Shown here: piece after piece, positions 25,462 through 33,292 of the stretch
Layout: each line of letters opens with the position of its first letter
How positions within the stretch are numbered: the first letter of the stretch is position 1
Assembly (NCBI RefSeq): GCF_039523435.1
Contig: NZ_BAAAFH010000011.1
Location: 310,001 to 374,000, forward strand
Length of the DNA stretch: 64,000 nucleotides
Direction of reading: 5' to 3'
DNA from: Wandonia haliotis
GTDB lineage: Bacteria > Bacteroidota > Bacteroidia > Flavobacteriales_D > Crocinitomicaceae
Program-made: the position numbers and the translations under genes
The notes under the pieces: model-generated
Database searches by the model: none
What the model was told of the DNA's origin: nothing
The model's input: only the letters and a program-made list of their open reading frames with translations

Positions 25462-27453
25462 ATGAAGAATATTCTTGTAACCTGCTTATTAGCTTCTACT
25501 TTTCATTTCAGTGGATTAAATGCCCAGGAATCTTTATTTTTGGATAAAGCAGAGCTTTTTTATGGGGATTATGAATATGATTCAGCTCTGTTTTACTACA
25601 ATAAAGCGTATGTTGAAATCAGTTCCGATAGTATTGAGAAAAAAGCTCGTGTAAATTACCGGATGGGACAAGCCTTTCTTAGAAAAGGGGAAAGAGAAAG
25701 TAGTATTGCGAGATTTGAATTGGCAGCAGAAGCATTTAAAAAAGTAGGAAATCTCGATAATTACTGGATTGCCAATGGGCAGATGGCTCGTATCTATGAT
25801 GATATGGGAGATATGAACAAGGCAATTGAATTGGGAGAGAAAATTGTTCATTATTTTGTAAGCATAGAGGATACAGCTTCAGTAATAACAAATAAGTATA
25901 ATCTGGCTTTATTTTACTATCATAAAGATGATTTAGATAAATCAATTAAACTATTACTTGAATCAATAGAAGATTGTGGGGAGGGGTATCCAAAATCGAA
26001 ATCAAAGGCTCTGAATCAGGTTGGGAACATATGGGCAGACGCATATGGAAATGAAAAAAAAGCGCTCGAATATTACCGTAAAGCACAAAAGATTAAGCTA
26101 GAGCTGAATGATTACGCATCTATTGCTTTTGGTTACAATAATATAGGTTTATCTCATAAGAATCTAGGTCAGCCGGACAGTGCTATGCACTATTATTTAC
26201 TGGCCTATGAGTATGCTATAAAGAGTAACGACCCCTCTGCCCAGGTAAATCCTGAAGTAAACATAGGAAACCTGTTAAAGAAACAGGGGCTTTACACCGA
26301 AGCTATCCCTTATTTTTTAAAGGCTTATGAAAAAATAAACCTTTTGCCTGTAAAACAAAAAATTGTCGTTACAACGGCATTGGGTAATTTGTACAATGAT
26401 CTAAAAAAGTATCAGAAAGCCATTCAATTCCTGACAGAAGCAAAGGAATATTCGGAAGAAACGGATGAAAAAAGAGATCTGCTTGAAGTGTATTCCTACA
26501 TTGCTTTCGCATTTGCTTCTGTAAATCAATTTGAAGAAGCGTATGAAAACCAATTAAAATTCAGCAATCTTCAGGGAGAACTAAATAAGATTGAGAGCGA
26601 AGTAGAGTTGACAGATGCCCTGGTGAAGTACGAAACTGCCGAAAAAGAAAAAGAGGTACTTAAACAACAAAAAGAACTGGAAGTAAATCGATTAGAAAAG
26701 CAACGTTTACAATATGCAGTATGGAGTGTGATCCTGGTGACGATACTGGTTATTATAGCAGCAGTCCTACTCTACTATCGTAAAAAAGAAGAGGTAAGAA
26801 GAAAGAATCTGGAACTTTCTCTGGCAAGACAAGAGGCGCTGAACAGAATACAGGAGGACAGACTCCGTATTTCGCGGGAGCTACATGATAATATAGGTTC
26901 TTACCTCACTTTTATTAATGCCAGTGTAGAAAACCTTAATAATGATAACGCACTTACAGGAGATCAGCGGATCGGTAATGTGCGAAGTATGTTGAAACGT
27001 ACGATGAAGGAGTTGCGTAATACGGTTTGGATTTTGAATAATGAGAATGCTTCGTTGGATGAAATAGCTTTGCGTATGAGGGAGTTTCTCTCTCCTGATA
27101 ACAGCGATATTCAAGTCTCTATAGATGTGTTAGGTAATGAAAGTGCAGAATTGAATGAAGCAGAAACAACACATCTTATTCGCCTTATTCAGGAGGCTGT
27201 TAATAATGCACTAAAGTATGCACAAACTCCATCCATTGATATTGTTTTTCAGTGTGATTTAGAAACAGTTCAGTTTGAGGTGAGGGATTACGGAAAAGGG
27301 TTTGATAAAGAGACGGGGCGCACCGGAAATGGATTGAGGAATATGGAGTACCGCATCAGGGAACTGGGAGGCGAACTGAGTATAGACAGTATTATAGGAA
27401 AAGGAACTACAATTGCCGGAAAATTTACACTAAAAAGCAAACAACATGAATAA
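25462..27453 (+). CDS. TPR-containing sensor histidine kinase (HisKA_3 type)
   Basis: 663 residues. A signal peptide (1-21) leads to a periplasmic array of tetratricopeptide-like repeats (about 25-375) and a coiled coil (about 378-415). One membrane helix (418-440) follows, then a HisKA_3 dimerisation domain with RISRELHDNIGS (phospho-accepting His475) and a HATPase_c domain with EAVNNALKYAQ, DYGKGFD and GNGLRNMEYR. This is the NarX/DesK-like architecture typical of Bacteroidota. Its stop overlaps the start of the response regulator by 8 nt, so the two form a cognate pair. The ligand of the TPR region is unknown. Confidence 0.95.
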   Translation: MKNILVTCLLASTFHFSGLNAQESLFLDKAELFYGDYEYDSALFYYNKAYVEISSDSIEKKARVNYRMGQAFLRKGERESSIARFELAAEAFKKVGNLDNYWIANGQMARIYDDMGDMNKAIELGEKIVHYFVSIEDTASVITNKYNLALFYYHKDDLDKSIKLLLESIEDCGEGYPKSKSKALNQVGNIWADAYGNEKKALEYYRKAQKIKLELNDYASIAFGYNNIGLSHKNLGQPDSAMHYYLLAYEYAIKSNDPSAQVNPEVNIGNLLKKQGLYTEAIPYFLKAYEKINLLPVKQKIVVTTALGNLYNDLKKYQKAIQFLTEAKEYSEETDEKRDLLEVYSYIAFAFASVNQFEEAYENQLKFSNLQGELNKIESEVELTDALVKYETAEKEKEVLKQQKELEVNRLEKQRLQYAVWSVILVTILVIIAAVLLYYRKKEEVRRKNLELSLARQEALNRIQEDRLRISRELHDNIGSYLTFINASVENLNNDNALTGDQRIGNVRSMLKRTMKELRNTVWILNNENASLDEIALRMREFLSPDNSDIQVSIDVLGNESAELNEAETTHLIRLIQEAVNNALKYAQTPSIDIVFQCDLETVQFEVRDYGKGFDKETGRTGNGLRNMEYRIRELGGELSIDSIIGKGTTIAGKFTLKSKQHE

Positions 27454-28093
27454 AATACGAGTAGCAATCGCAGAGGATAACCAATTGGCTCTGCAGGCTC
27501 TTTTGGAGCGTTTAAAGCCGTATGAAGAGATTAAGATAAAACATATTTCATCCAATGGTAGTGATTTGTTGGATAAATTAGAGGAAGATAATAATCTTGA
27601 AATTATTCTGATGGATATTCAAATGCCGGTAATGAATGGCATTGAAGCTACTTGCGAAGTTATAAAACGATGGCCGCATATAAAAATACTCATGATCACT
27701 ATGTTTGATGATGATGAAAGTTTATTCAATGCGATTATGGCCGGAGCTACAGGGTATTTGTTAAAAGAAGACAATGGAGAGATGCTTTACAAAGCGATTA
27801 CTGACACAACATTAGGTGGAGCAGCTATGAGTCCAGGAATTGCATTACGAGCCTTAAAAATGGTGAAAACACCGTTTCAGGGAATAAAAACCACGGAAGA
27901 TTTTGGATTGACTCCAAGAGAACTAGAATTGTTAAACCAACTTAAGAGCGGGTTAACTTATGAACGAATTGCTTCTAATTTGAATATCAGTTATTTTACT
28001 GTGCGTAAGCATATTGAGAATATTTATAAAAAATTGCAGGTAAGAAATAAACTGGAGGCAGTCCAGAAAGCATCTGATAATAAGTTGTTGTAA
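27446..28093 (+). CDS. NarL/FixJ-family response regulator
   Basis: 215 residues. The receiver domain (about 3-122) has Asp57 as phospho-acceptor in ILMDIQMPVMNG, with acidic E10/D11 and the Lys in LLKED. The LuxR-type HTH (about 150-210) reads LTPRELELLNQLKSGLTYERIASNLNISYFTVRKHIENIYKKLQV. It overlaps the histidine kinase gene by 8 nt and is its likely partner. The targets are unknown. Its stop codon is 5 nt from the stop of the convergent XRE regulator gene. Confidence 0.95.
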   Translation: MNKIRVAIAEDNQLALQALLERLKPYEEIKIKHISSNGSDLLDKLEEDNNLEIILMDIQMPVMNGIEATCEVIKRWPHIKILMITMFDDDESLFNAIMAGATGYLLKEDNGEMLYKAITDTTLGGAAMSPGIALRALKMVKTPFQGIKTTEDFGLTPRELELLNQLKSGLTYERIASNLNISYFTVRKHIENIYKKLQVRNKLEAVQKASDNKLL

Positions 28094-28098
28094 ATAAA

Positions 28099-28494
28099 TT
28101 AGTTATTCTCAAATATGCGGTAACTTCCATCGGAATAAAACCACACTATTTTTTCTACTTGAGGTGCATTTCCTTTGATTTGCACCTCTTCTTTTTCAGT
28201 TTGTTCAAGAGGTGGGGTTTTCTTGTATTCAGCAAGAGGTTCTTCTTTTAGTTGATTACTATCTGTTACATTTGTAACAATTTGCTCTTGCTTGACTTTA
28301 CCTGTTATTAACCAATCTGCATTTACACGTGGAAACTTATCCAGTGTTTTTTGTAAAAAGTCAAGACTAGGTTTGTTTCTACCGCTTATTATATGAGAAA
28401 TACTACTCCTTTGCACACCAATCTTATCAGCAAACTGTGATGCGTTAAGATTATTCATACGCATGATCATTTGTATCCTGTCTTGTATACTCAT
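28099..28494 (-). CDS. XRE-family HTH transcriptional regulator, probably autoregulated
   Basis: 131 residues from the ATG at 28494; the frame could extend to 28533, but that would run through the promoter. The HTH (about 3-60) reads MNNLNASQFADKIGVQRSSISHIISGRNKPSLDFL. A disordered, Glu/Lys/Pro-rich linker follows, then a short conserved tail, VEKIVWFYSDGSYRIFENN, typical of this Bacteroidota regulator type. Exact TTACAwwTGTAA palindromes lie at its -7 box (28496-28507), 47 bp upstream (28543-28554) and inside the gene (28266-28277). This points to autorepression. The same motif recurs before mnmA. Confidence 0.88.
   Translation of the reverse strand: MSIQDRIQMIMRMNNLNASQFADKIGVQRSSISHIISGRNKPSLDFLQKTLDKFPRVNADWLITGKVKQEQIVTNVTDSNQLKEEPLAEYKKTPPLEQTEKEEVQIKGNAPQVEKIVWFYSDGSYRIFENN
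28266..28277. promoter_or_regulatory. intragenic copy of the XRE operator palindrome
   Basis: An exact TTACATTTGTAA, extended to GTTACATTTGTAAC (28265-28278), lies within the coding sequence of the XRE regulator, about 225 bp from the promoter copies. An intragenic site could support looping, but chance or codon constraint is possible. Confidence 0.45.
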
Positions 28495-28495
28495 G

Positions 28496-28554
28496 TTACA
28501 AATGTAATACAAAAAAAGAACTTTCAGAAACAAAATTATTGATTACAAATGTAA
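28496..28554 (-). promoter_or_regulatory. XRE regulator promoter with two operator palindromes
   Basis: Exact TTACAAATGTAA palindromes lie at 28496-28507 and 28543-28554, 47 bp centre to centre. On the minus strand the first contains TACATTTG, a consensus -7 box ending 4 nt before the regulator's ATG at 28494. A regulator dimer bound here would block RNA polymerase directly. Confidence 0.6.
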
Positions 28555-28688
28555 TTATGTAATGAGGAACATATAAAAACGCGTAAGATAGACTCCCCTA
28601 CTCTGCATCAGGATATTTTTTATGTATTGGAAGGATTCTTAATTGTAGAAGGAAGATTTATGGAATGGAGCTATATATACATAAGAAA

Positions 28689-28718
28689 AGCAGTGATGTT
28701 ATAAATTACTTCACTGCT
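28689..28718 (-). terminator. intrinsic terminator after the 65-residue ORF
   Basis: AGCAGTGA at 28689-28696 pairs with TCACTGCT at 28711-28718 around a 14-nt loop. On the minus strand it is followed by TTTCTTAT. It lies 27 nt beyond the stop of the small ORF at 28745-28942 and supports transcription of that ORF. Confidence 0.55.
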
Positions 28719-28744
28719 GTATAAGAGTATAAATGATGTAAAAA

Positions 28745-28942
28745 TCAATTCAGGCTGTACCCGAAAAATATTGGAGTTTTAGGAATACTCTCATCATTTT
28801 CAGCTGCTCTGAGAATGTCCATCAGATTAGCAACTTCAAATATTGACAATTCACTATTTGCTCCTTTTTCCTGGTGCAATTTTAGTTTATACCGGGCTGT
28901 ATTCAATGTATTATTAATCATAATAGGTTCAATAAAATTCAT
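28745..28942 (-). CDS. hypothetical 65-residue protein
   Basis: A small helical protein without a signal peptide or membrane segment: MNFIEPIMINNTLNTARYKL at the start, then a polar region and FEVANLMDILRAAENDESIPK. I do not recognise a family. Support comes from reasonable composition and an intrinsic terminator 27 nt downstream on the same strand. Internal start codons (Met8) are possible. It lies in an AT-rich stretch with other unknown genes between the XRE regulator and the gene at 29656. Confidence 0.5.
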   Translation of the reverse strand: MNFIEPIMINNTLNTARYKLKLHQEKGANSELSIFEVANLMDILRAAENDESIPKTPIFFGYSLN

Positions 28943-29085
28943 ATCTCAAAATTTATTTCGGTTTCTTTTACTGCATTGAATGTTGAAAAGTTTCATTATT
29001 ACTATAAAAAATTACATTAATAAACTAGTAGTCTTAATTAAAAAGCGAAATAAATATATCTAACTATTTTGTTATCAATTCTTTA

Positions 29086-29496
29086 TTATTCAAAATATTG
29101 ATTTACTTTTTTATTCATTTTCTTCTGTTTTTTTTCCTTTTTAAATAGTTTAATCAGCTGATCACATAAAGTTATCAACAAGAAGAAAGGAAATAAAATG
29201 ATCTTTTTGCTATTTCTCTTAACGTTCTTTTTTATGATTTTTCGGAGCTTAGGTTCTTTCTGAGAGGAATGAATACCAAAGAAAGATTCGGATCTGCGAC
29301 AAAGAATTGTAAGAAAACCTTCTTTTCGAATGTTAGAAAAGGAGAAATCGGTGATAAACTTTCTCCACCACTCTTTCAAAAAGTCTAAAAGTGTACGAAG
29401 CGCAAGTAGTAATTCAACAGTTAATTCCTTGAGTAGGCTTTTTAGTTCCTGCTTAATTTCTATTAACTCACTATTGTTTTTTGCAGCTATGTTCAT
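29086..29496 (-). CDS. hypothetical Lys-rich protein with one hydrophobic segment
   Basis: 136 residues. The N-terminal 60 residues form an amphipathic helix or coiled coil (NNSELIEIKQELKSLLKELTVELLLALRTLLDFLKEWW). The middle is basic, with runs such as KLRKIIKKNVKRNSKKI. A hydrophobic stretch (about 100-115, IILFPFFLLITLCDQLI) precedes a very Lys-rich tail. It may be a basic membrane-associated protein; no family is recognised. The Lys bias partly reflects the local AT-richness, so the coding call is only moderate. Confidence 0.45.
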   Translation of the reverse strand: MNIAAKNNSELIEIKQELKSLLKELTVELLLALRTLLDFLKEWWRKFITDFSFSNIRKEGFLTILCRRSESFFGIHSSQKEPKLRKIIKKNVKRNSKKIILFPFFLLITLCDQLIKLFKKEKKQKKMNKKVNQYFE

Positions 29497-29593
29497 TGTG
29501 TACTTGTTTTTGTTTTTCCTTGATTCTACAAAGATCAGGAGATGAGTTTAACGAGTAAATAAGATTAAGTTTTTACTAGTTTCTTAATTTTTA

Positions 29594-29632
29594 TTTGCTT
29601 AATAATTGAATAGTAATTAAGTTTTGCTTAAT
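29594..29632 (+). repeat. 10-bp direct repeat upstream of the gene at 29656
   Basis: TTTGCTTAAT occurs at 29594-29603 and 29623-29632, 29 bp apart, in the promoter region of the unknown gene at 29656. A TAATTTTG-like -7 box overlaps the second copy. It may be a regulator site or simply AT-rich sequence. Confidence 0.3.
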
Positions 29633-29655
29633 TTTGATTTAGTTATTCTCTATAC

Positions 29656-30744
29656 ATGCGGTTATCCCTGACATATCATCCATCAGACTTTCTCCTGAAT
29701 CGGTTTCAGGATTGGGTTCCTGGATTGACACGTCTGGAGGCATTGATAACCAGAGATAATAAGCTGTACTTTTTTGACGGGGAATCGTTTACTGCTCTAT
29801 CTGTGAATTCTCCGAATGGAATTCATTTGATAAAACTGAGAAACCGAAAATCGAGATATGCATGGGTTCGGGCTGACTTCTTCTCTTCCGGCACTAGTCA
29901 GGTGAACACCCAACTTGGGTTGGAAAGTGAATTAGATCATTTTTGCCTGGCTCTGTTTATTCCGAATAATCAGGATCAGCAATCAGATATTTATCTGTTG
30001 GAGTTTCCAAAGCATGTGAATCCCTTCCGGATGCGAAATTCCACGATAAATTTAACGACAGAGGATAAAGAACAGATCGGGGCATTACTTTACTCGGTTT
30101 GTTCATCTGAATACCAACGCCAGATTCAGGATAGAAAACTGATGGAATTATTCTCTTCGGGTCAGGAGAACCTGAAAAAAGAACTGGAGCAGACACAAAG
30201 AGAGTTGAATGAACTCAAAGCAGGAATAGAAGCCGAAAAACGTGAAAAACTAGTTTTGATCGTTAATGAAATAGCTGTAGAGATGGGAATTCCCTGTCAT
30301 TTGTCTGAAGCTGCTACAGAGAAGTTGATGTCTGAAAAATGGACAGATCAGACACTAAAAAGAACACTTACTCATGCAGCCGAACTGGAACGAGTGACAC
30401 AATTTATGAAGCCAAGCATCACTATTTCTGGTTCATTTCTGGAAAAACAGGAGTCAAAAGGAACCCCTGATAGTTCCTTTGTATCTTCTAAATATGATAA
30501 AACCATTGCGCTACTGGATAAATACGAAAGTGCCGCAATGGAATTAACGAAGGAGCAGATCCCTGTTAACGGAAAACATATAGCTGAGCGGTTACAGGTT
30601 ACTCCACCTGCTCTTACAGATGCAGTAAAGAAGAGTACTATGAAGATTAAAATACTGTTAGAAAATCATACGGAGAGATGGCCACTAATACGACAGTATC
30701 TGAAACCTGTACATCGGATTGATGCCCGTTCACTATCTGCCTGA
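29656..30744 (+). CDS. hypothetical protein with coiled coil and possible C-terminal HTH
   Basis: 362 residues, no signal peptide. The N-terminal ~150 residues are a mixed beta-rich domain (LYFFDGESFTALSVNS and FCLALFIPNNQDQQSDIYLLEF). A coiled coil spans about 165-205 (LKKELEQTQRELNELKAGIE). A helical region follows, then a C-terminal segment (about 305-350, GKHIAERLQVTPPALTDAVKK) that resembles a helix-turn-helix. I do not recognise the family; a cytoplasmic regulator or scaffold is one guess. It is a single gene with an AT-rich upstream region carrying a TTTGCTTAAT repeat. Confidence 0.8.
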   Translation: MRLSLTYHPSDFLLNRFQDWVPGLTRLEALITRDNKLYFFDGESFTALSVNSPNGIHLIKLRNRKSRYAWVRADFFSSGTSQVNTQLGLESELDHFCLALFIPNNQDQQSDIYLLEFPKHVNPFRMRNSTINLTTEDKEQIGALLYSVCSSEYQRQIQDRKLMELFSSGQENLKKELEQTQRELNELKAGIEAEKREKLVLIVNEIAVEMGIPCHLSEAATEKLMSEKWTDQTLKRTLTHAAELERVTQFMKPSITISGSFLEKQESKGTPDSSFVSSKYDKTIALLDKYESAAMELTKEQIPVNGKHIAERLQVTPPALTDAVKKSTMKIKILLENHTERWPLIRQYLKPVHRIDARSLSA

Positions 30745-30786
30745 ATTCAGGAATGAATTTTGTACTCAACTTATAAATTTAGGTGT

Positions 30787-31362
30787 ATGAAAAAGGTAGT
30801 CGTTTTGTTTTTCCTATTCTTCTCCATTGTCGTTTCGGCTCAGGATAGTTTTTATAAGCAACTGGCGTTAAAAGCAGGACAGTTGACACTTGTTCCGGTT
30901 GTGTATGATCCTACGTACTATTCTATTGCTTATCCGGGCGGAGATATTCCGGAAGGAAAAGGAGTCTGCACAGATGTGGTAATCCGGGCTTACCGGAAAT
31001 TAGACATTGATTTACAAAAGTTAGTTCACGAAGATATGAAGTCTAACTTTTCTCTTTACCCAAAGATTTGGGGACTTACCAAAACAGATCCAAATATTGA
31101 TCACAGAAGAGTACCTAATCTGATGAAGTTTTTTGAACGAAAAGGCACTACACTGAAAATCTCTGATAAGGCGAATGATTATTTACCTGGCGATATCGTC
31201 TGCTGGAGATTATCCGGAGGGATAACGCATATCGGAATTGTATCAGCAAAAAAATCAACAGATAATCAACGCTTTTTGATCGTACACAACATAGGTTCGG
31301 GACAGGTTTTTGAAGATTGTTTATTTTCGTTTACAATCATTGGTCACTACCGATACCGTTAA
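30787..31362 (+). CDS. secreted DUF1287 family protein
   Basis: 191 residues from the ATG at 30787, chosen because it opens with a signal peptide (MKKVVVLFFLFFSIVVSAQ). DUF1287 signatures are GKGVCTDVVIRAYRKLDIDLQKLVHEDM, then NIDHRRVPNLMKFFERKG, LPGDIVCWRLSGGITHIGIVS and a terminal VHNIGSGQVFED. The Cys (in GVCTD) and His (in ITHIGIV) resemble an NlpC/P60-like cysteine peptidase pair. A periplasmic peptidoglycan or amide hydrolase is therefore plausible, but no member has a well-established substrate. Confidence 0.88.
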   Translation: MKKVVVLFFLFFSIVVSAQDSFYKQLALKAGQLTLVPVVYDPTYYSIAYPGGDIPEGKGVCTDVVIRAYRKLDIDLQKLVHEDMKSNFSLYPKIWGLTKTDPNIDHRRVPNLMKFFERKGTTLKISDKANDYLPGDIVCWRLSGGITHIGIVSAKKSTDNQRFLIVHNIGSGQVFEDCLFSFTIIGHYRYR

Positions 31363-31425
31363 GCCATTCAAACATTCCACTGCATTTTATTCTGACAGGT
31401 CAAGAACTTTTTTATTTTTGCGGTG

Positions 31426-32508
31426 ATGAAATGGAAGTTAACTTGCTTTGCTCTACTCTTTGCTACGGGATCGTTTTCTCAGCTTCGTGATTATGGCAAA
31501 AGTATTGAAATTCGTCCGAAAGCCGGGTTTCTTATTGCTCACAGAGCAAATATGAATCATCTGGTAAATTCTCATTTTTATTCAGGCGAGATCATTCTGA
31601 ATTTTCATGCCAACGGAAGTAAATACTGGCACAAAGCCTATAAGTACCCGACTTTTGGGTTAATGGCAACTGTAACCTATAATAATAACCGGGATGTACT
31701 CGGGCAGGCTATAGGTATTGGTGCAAATGTAAAATTACCATTCGTAAATCGTCCCAAATGGGCTTTGAATTCAAGGTTGGCAGGTGGTTTTGCCTACCTT
31801 ACTAAAAAGTTTGATCAACTGGAAAACCCGAAGAATAATGCAATAGGTACCTATATGAACTTGTTGGTTATTCTGGGAATGGATGTTCAGTTTAAGTTTA
31901 AACATGGATTTCTGGGGTTAGGAGTAGATTTTACGCATTATTCGAATTCCGGCACAAAAAAACCGAACCTGGGATTAAATATCCCTTCTGTTTTTCTGAA
32001 CTATGGGATTTACCTAAAAAAACCGGAATATCTGGACCCTGAATTTGAACCGGCTGAAACGGGATGGAGTCTTTTGTTACACGGAATTTTTTCAATGAAT
32101 ACAAACTATGCGTATCAAACAAAAGCTTTTCCTGTCTTTGGAGTTAATACTTATATGAGTAAGCAATTTGGAGAAAAATCCGGACTTTCGACAGGGATTG
32201 ACCTGATCTATAATGAGGCTAATCGGAATTTTAAATCTTCTCCTCCGGATCAGAGTTTTTGGGAAACAGCTCAGGTGGGTGTGTTTACTTCTTACGATCT
32301 GCACGTTCAACGTTTCATTTTTTATGTGGGAATGGGAATCTACACTTATAATCCCTATAACCCTAATGGCTGGTTCTTTCACAAGTTAGGGGGACGCGTA
32401 GAATTAGGAGGAAACTTTTACTTAAACGCTGTTGTTAAATCACATTGGGCGAAAGCGGATTACTTTGAACTTGGATTCGGTTATCAGTTCAAGCTAAAAC
32501 GGAAATGA
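31426..32508 (+). CDS. PagL/acyloxyacyl-hydrolase-like outer-membrane protein
   Basis: 360 residues from the ATG at 31426, with a signal peptide ending near SFSQ. The remainder is a beta-barrel pattern, with aromatic-rich alternating strands and the last strand ending GFGYQFKLK. The PagL lipid A deacylase motif is present at HYSNSG (His171, Ser173). By alignment from memory, the third triad residue (Glu in Pseudomonas PagL) corresponds to Asn185, in the NLGLN sequence common to Bacteroidota members. It may trim lipid A 3-acyl chains, or may have changed function. A TATTTTTG box ends 5 nt before the ATG. It overlaps the next gene by 4 nt. Confidence 0.82.
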   Translation: MKWKLTCFALLFATGSFSQLRDYGKSIEIRPKAGFLIAHRANMNHLVNSHFYSGEIILNFHANGSKYWHKAYKYPTFGLMATVTYNNNRDVLGQAIGIGANVKLPFVNRPKWALNSRLAGGFAYLTKKFDQLENPKNNAIGTYMNLLVILGMDVQFKFKHGFLGLGVDFTHYSNSGTKKPNLGLNIPSVFLNYGIYLKKPEYLDPEFEPAETGWSLLLHGIFSMNTNYAYQTKAFPVFGVNTYMSKQFGEKSGLSTGIDLIYNEANRNFKSSPPDQSFWETAQVGVFTSYDLHVQRFIFYVGMGIYTYNPYNPNGWFFHKLGGRVELGGNFYLNAVVKSHWAKADYFELGFGYQFKLKRK

Positions 32509-33242
32509 AAAAGGTAGTATTCATAACAGGTTGTCTGGTTTTCCTTTTGAGTTGTAAAAAGGAAGAAAACAGAACCTGCTTCAAATCTACCGGAGACCAT
32601 GTAACTGTCGATTTTCCTCTGGATAGTTTCCTTGAAATGTATTTATGGCAAAATCTCTCCTACAATCTTGTGCCTGACACCGCTAATTTCGTTCGGGTTA
32701 CTGGAGGTGAAAATCTTGTACGCCATTTAGGGTATTATTATGCAGGGAATACGCTACATCTTGCCAATGAAAACAAGTGTAATTTTCTTCGGTCTTATGA
32801 TACGAAAATTCATGTTGAAATTCATTACAAACAGTTACAGCGGATTGAATATATAGGTTCAGATAGCTTAACCAATCAATTTCCCGTTTCAGGAGAATAT
32901 TTCAACCTCTTTGTTAACAAAGGGTCCGGATCAGTGCGACTCAATATCAATACAACCTATAGTAATGCCAGTGTTGTGGAAGGTGTCGGAGATTATACAT
33001 TTATAGGTACTGTTGGCTATGCACACTTTCAGGTGCATGATAACGGATATGCGGACGTTTCGGGACTTAAAGTGACAGGAGCTTTGGAAATAACGAGCAG
33101 TTCTCAGGGGATTATACAATGTAATGCAGACAATATCCCGTTAAAAGTAACGATTGAAGGTCCCGGAGATGTCTGGTGTTACGGTACCCCTTCCGAGTTG
33201 GAAGTGATCAAATCCGGAGACGGAAATCTTGTTTTTAAATAA
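32505..33242 (+). CDS. GIN-domain (DUF2807) lipoprotein
   Basis: 245 residues. The lipoprotein signal is MKKVVFITGCLVFLLSC. The rest is a repetitive right-handed beta-helix-like GIN domain (formerly 'putative auto-transporter adhesin head'), with the periodic pattern ITSSSQGIIQCNADN, VTIEGPGDVWCYG and VIKSGDGNLVFK. It lies at the cell surface or periplasmic face; the biological role is unknown. It overlaps the PagL-like gene by 4 nt, so the two are translationally coupled and may act together at the outer membrane. Confidence 0.88.
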   Translation: MKKVVFITGCLVFLLSCKKEENRTCFKSTGDHVTVDFPLDSFLEMYLWQNLSYNLVPDTANFVRVTGGENLVRHLGYYYAGNTLHLANENKCNFLRSYDTKIHVEIHYKQLQRIEYIGSDSLTNQFPVSGEYFNLFVNKGSGSVRLNINTTYSNASVVEGVGDYTFIGTVGYAHFQVHDNGYADVSGLKVTGALEITSSSQGIIQCNADNIPLKVTIEGPGDVWCYGTPSELEVIKSGDGNLVFK

Positions 33243-33292
33243 CCGTTCTTTTTTGGCTTGGTTTTTGCTACTTTCATAGAAAATATAAAGTT

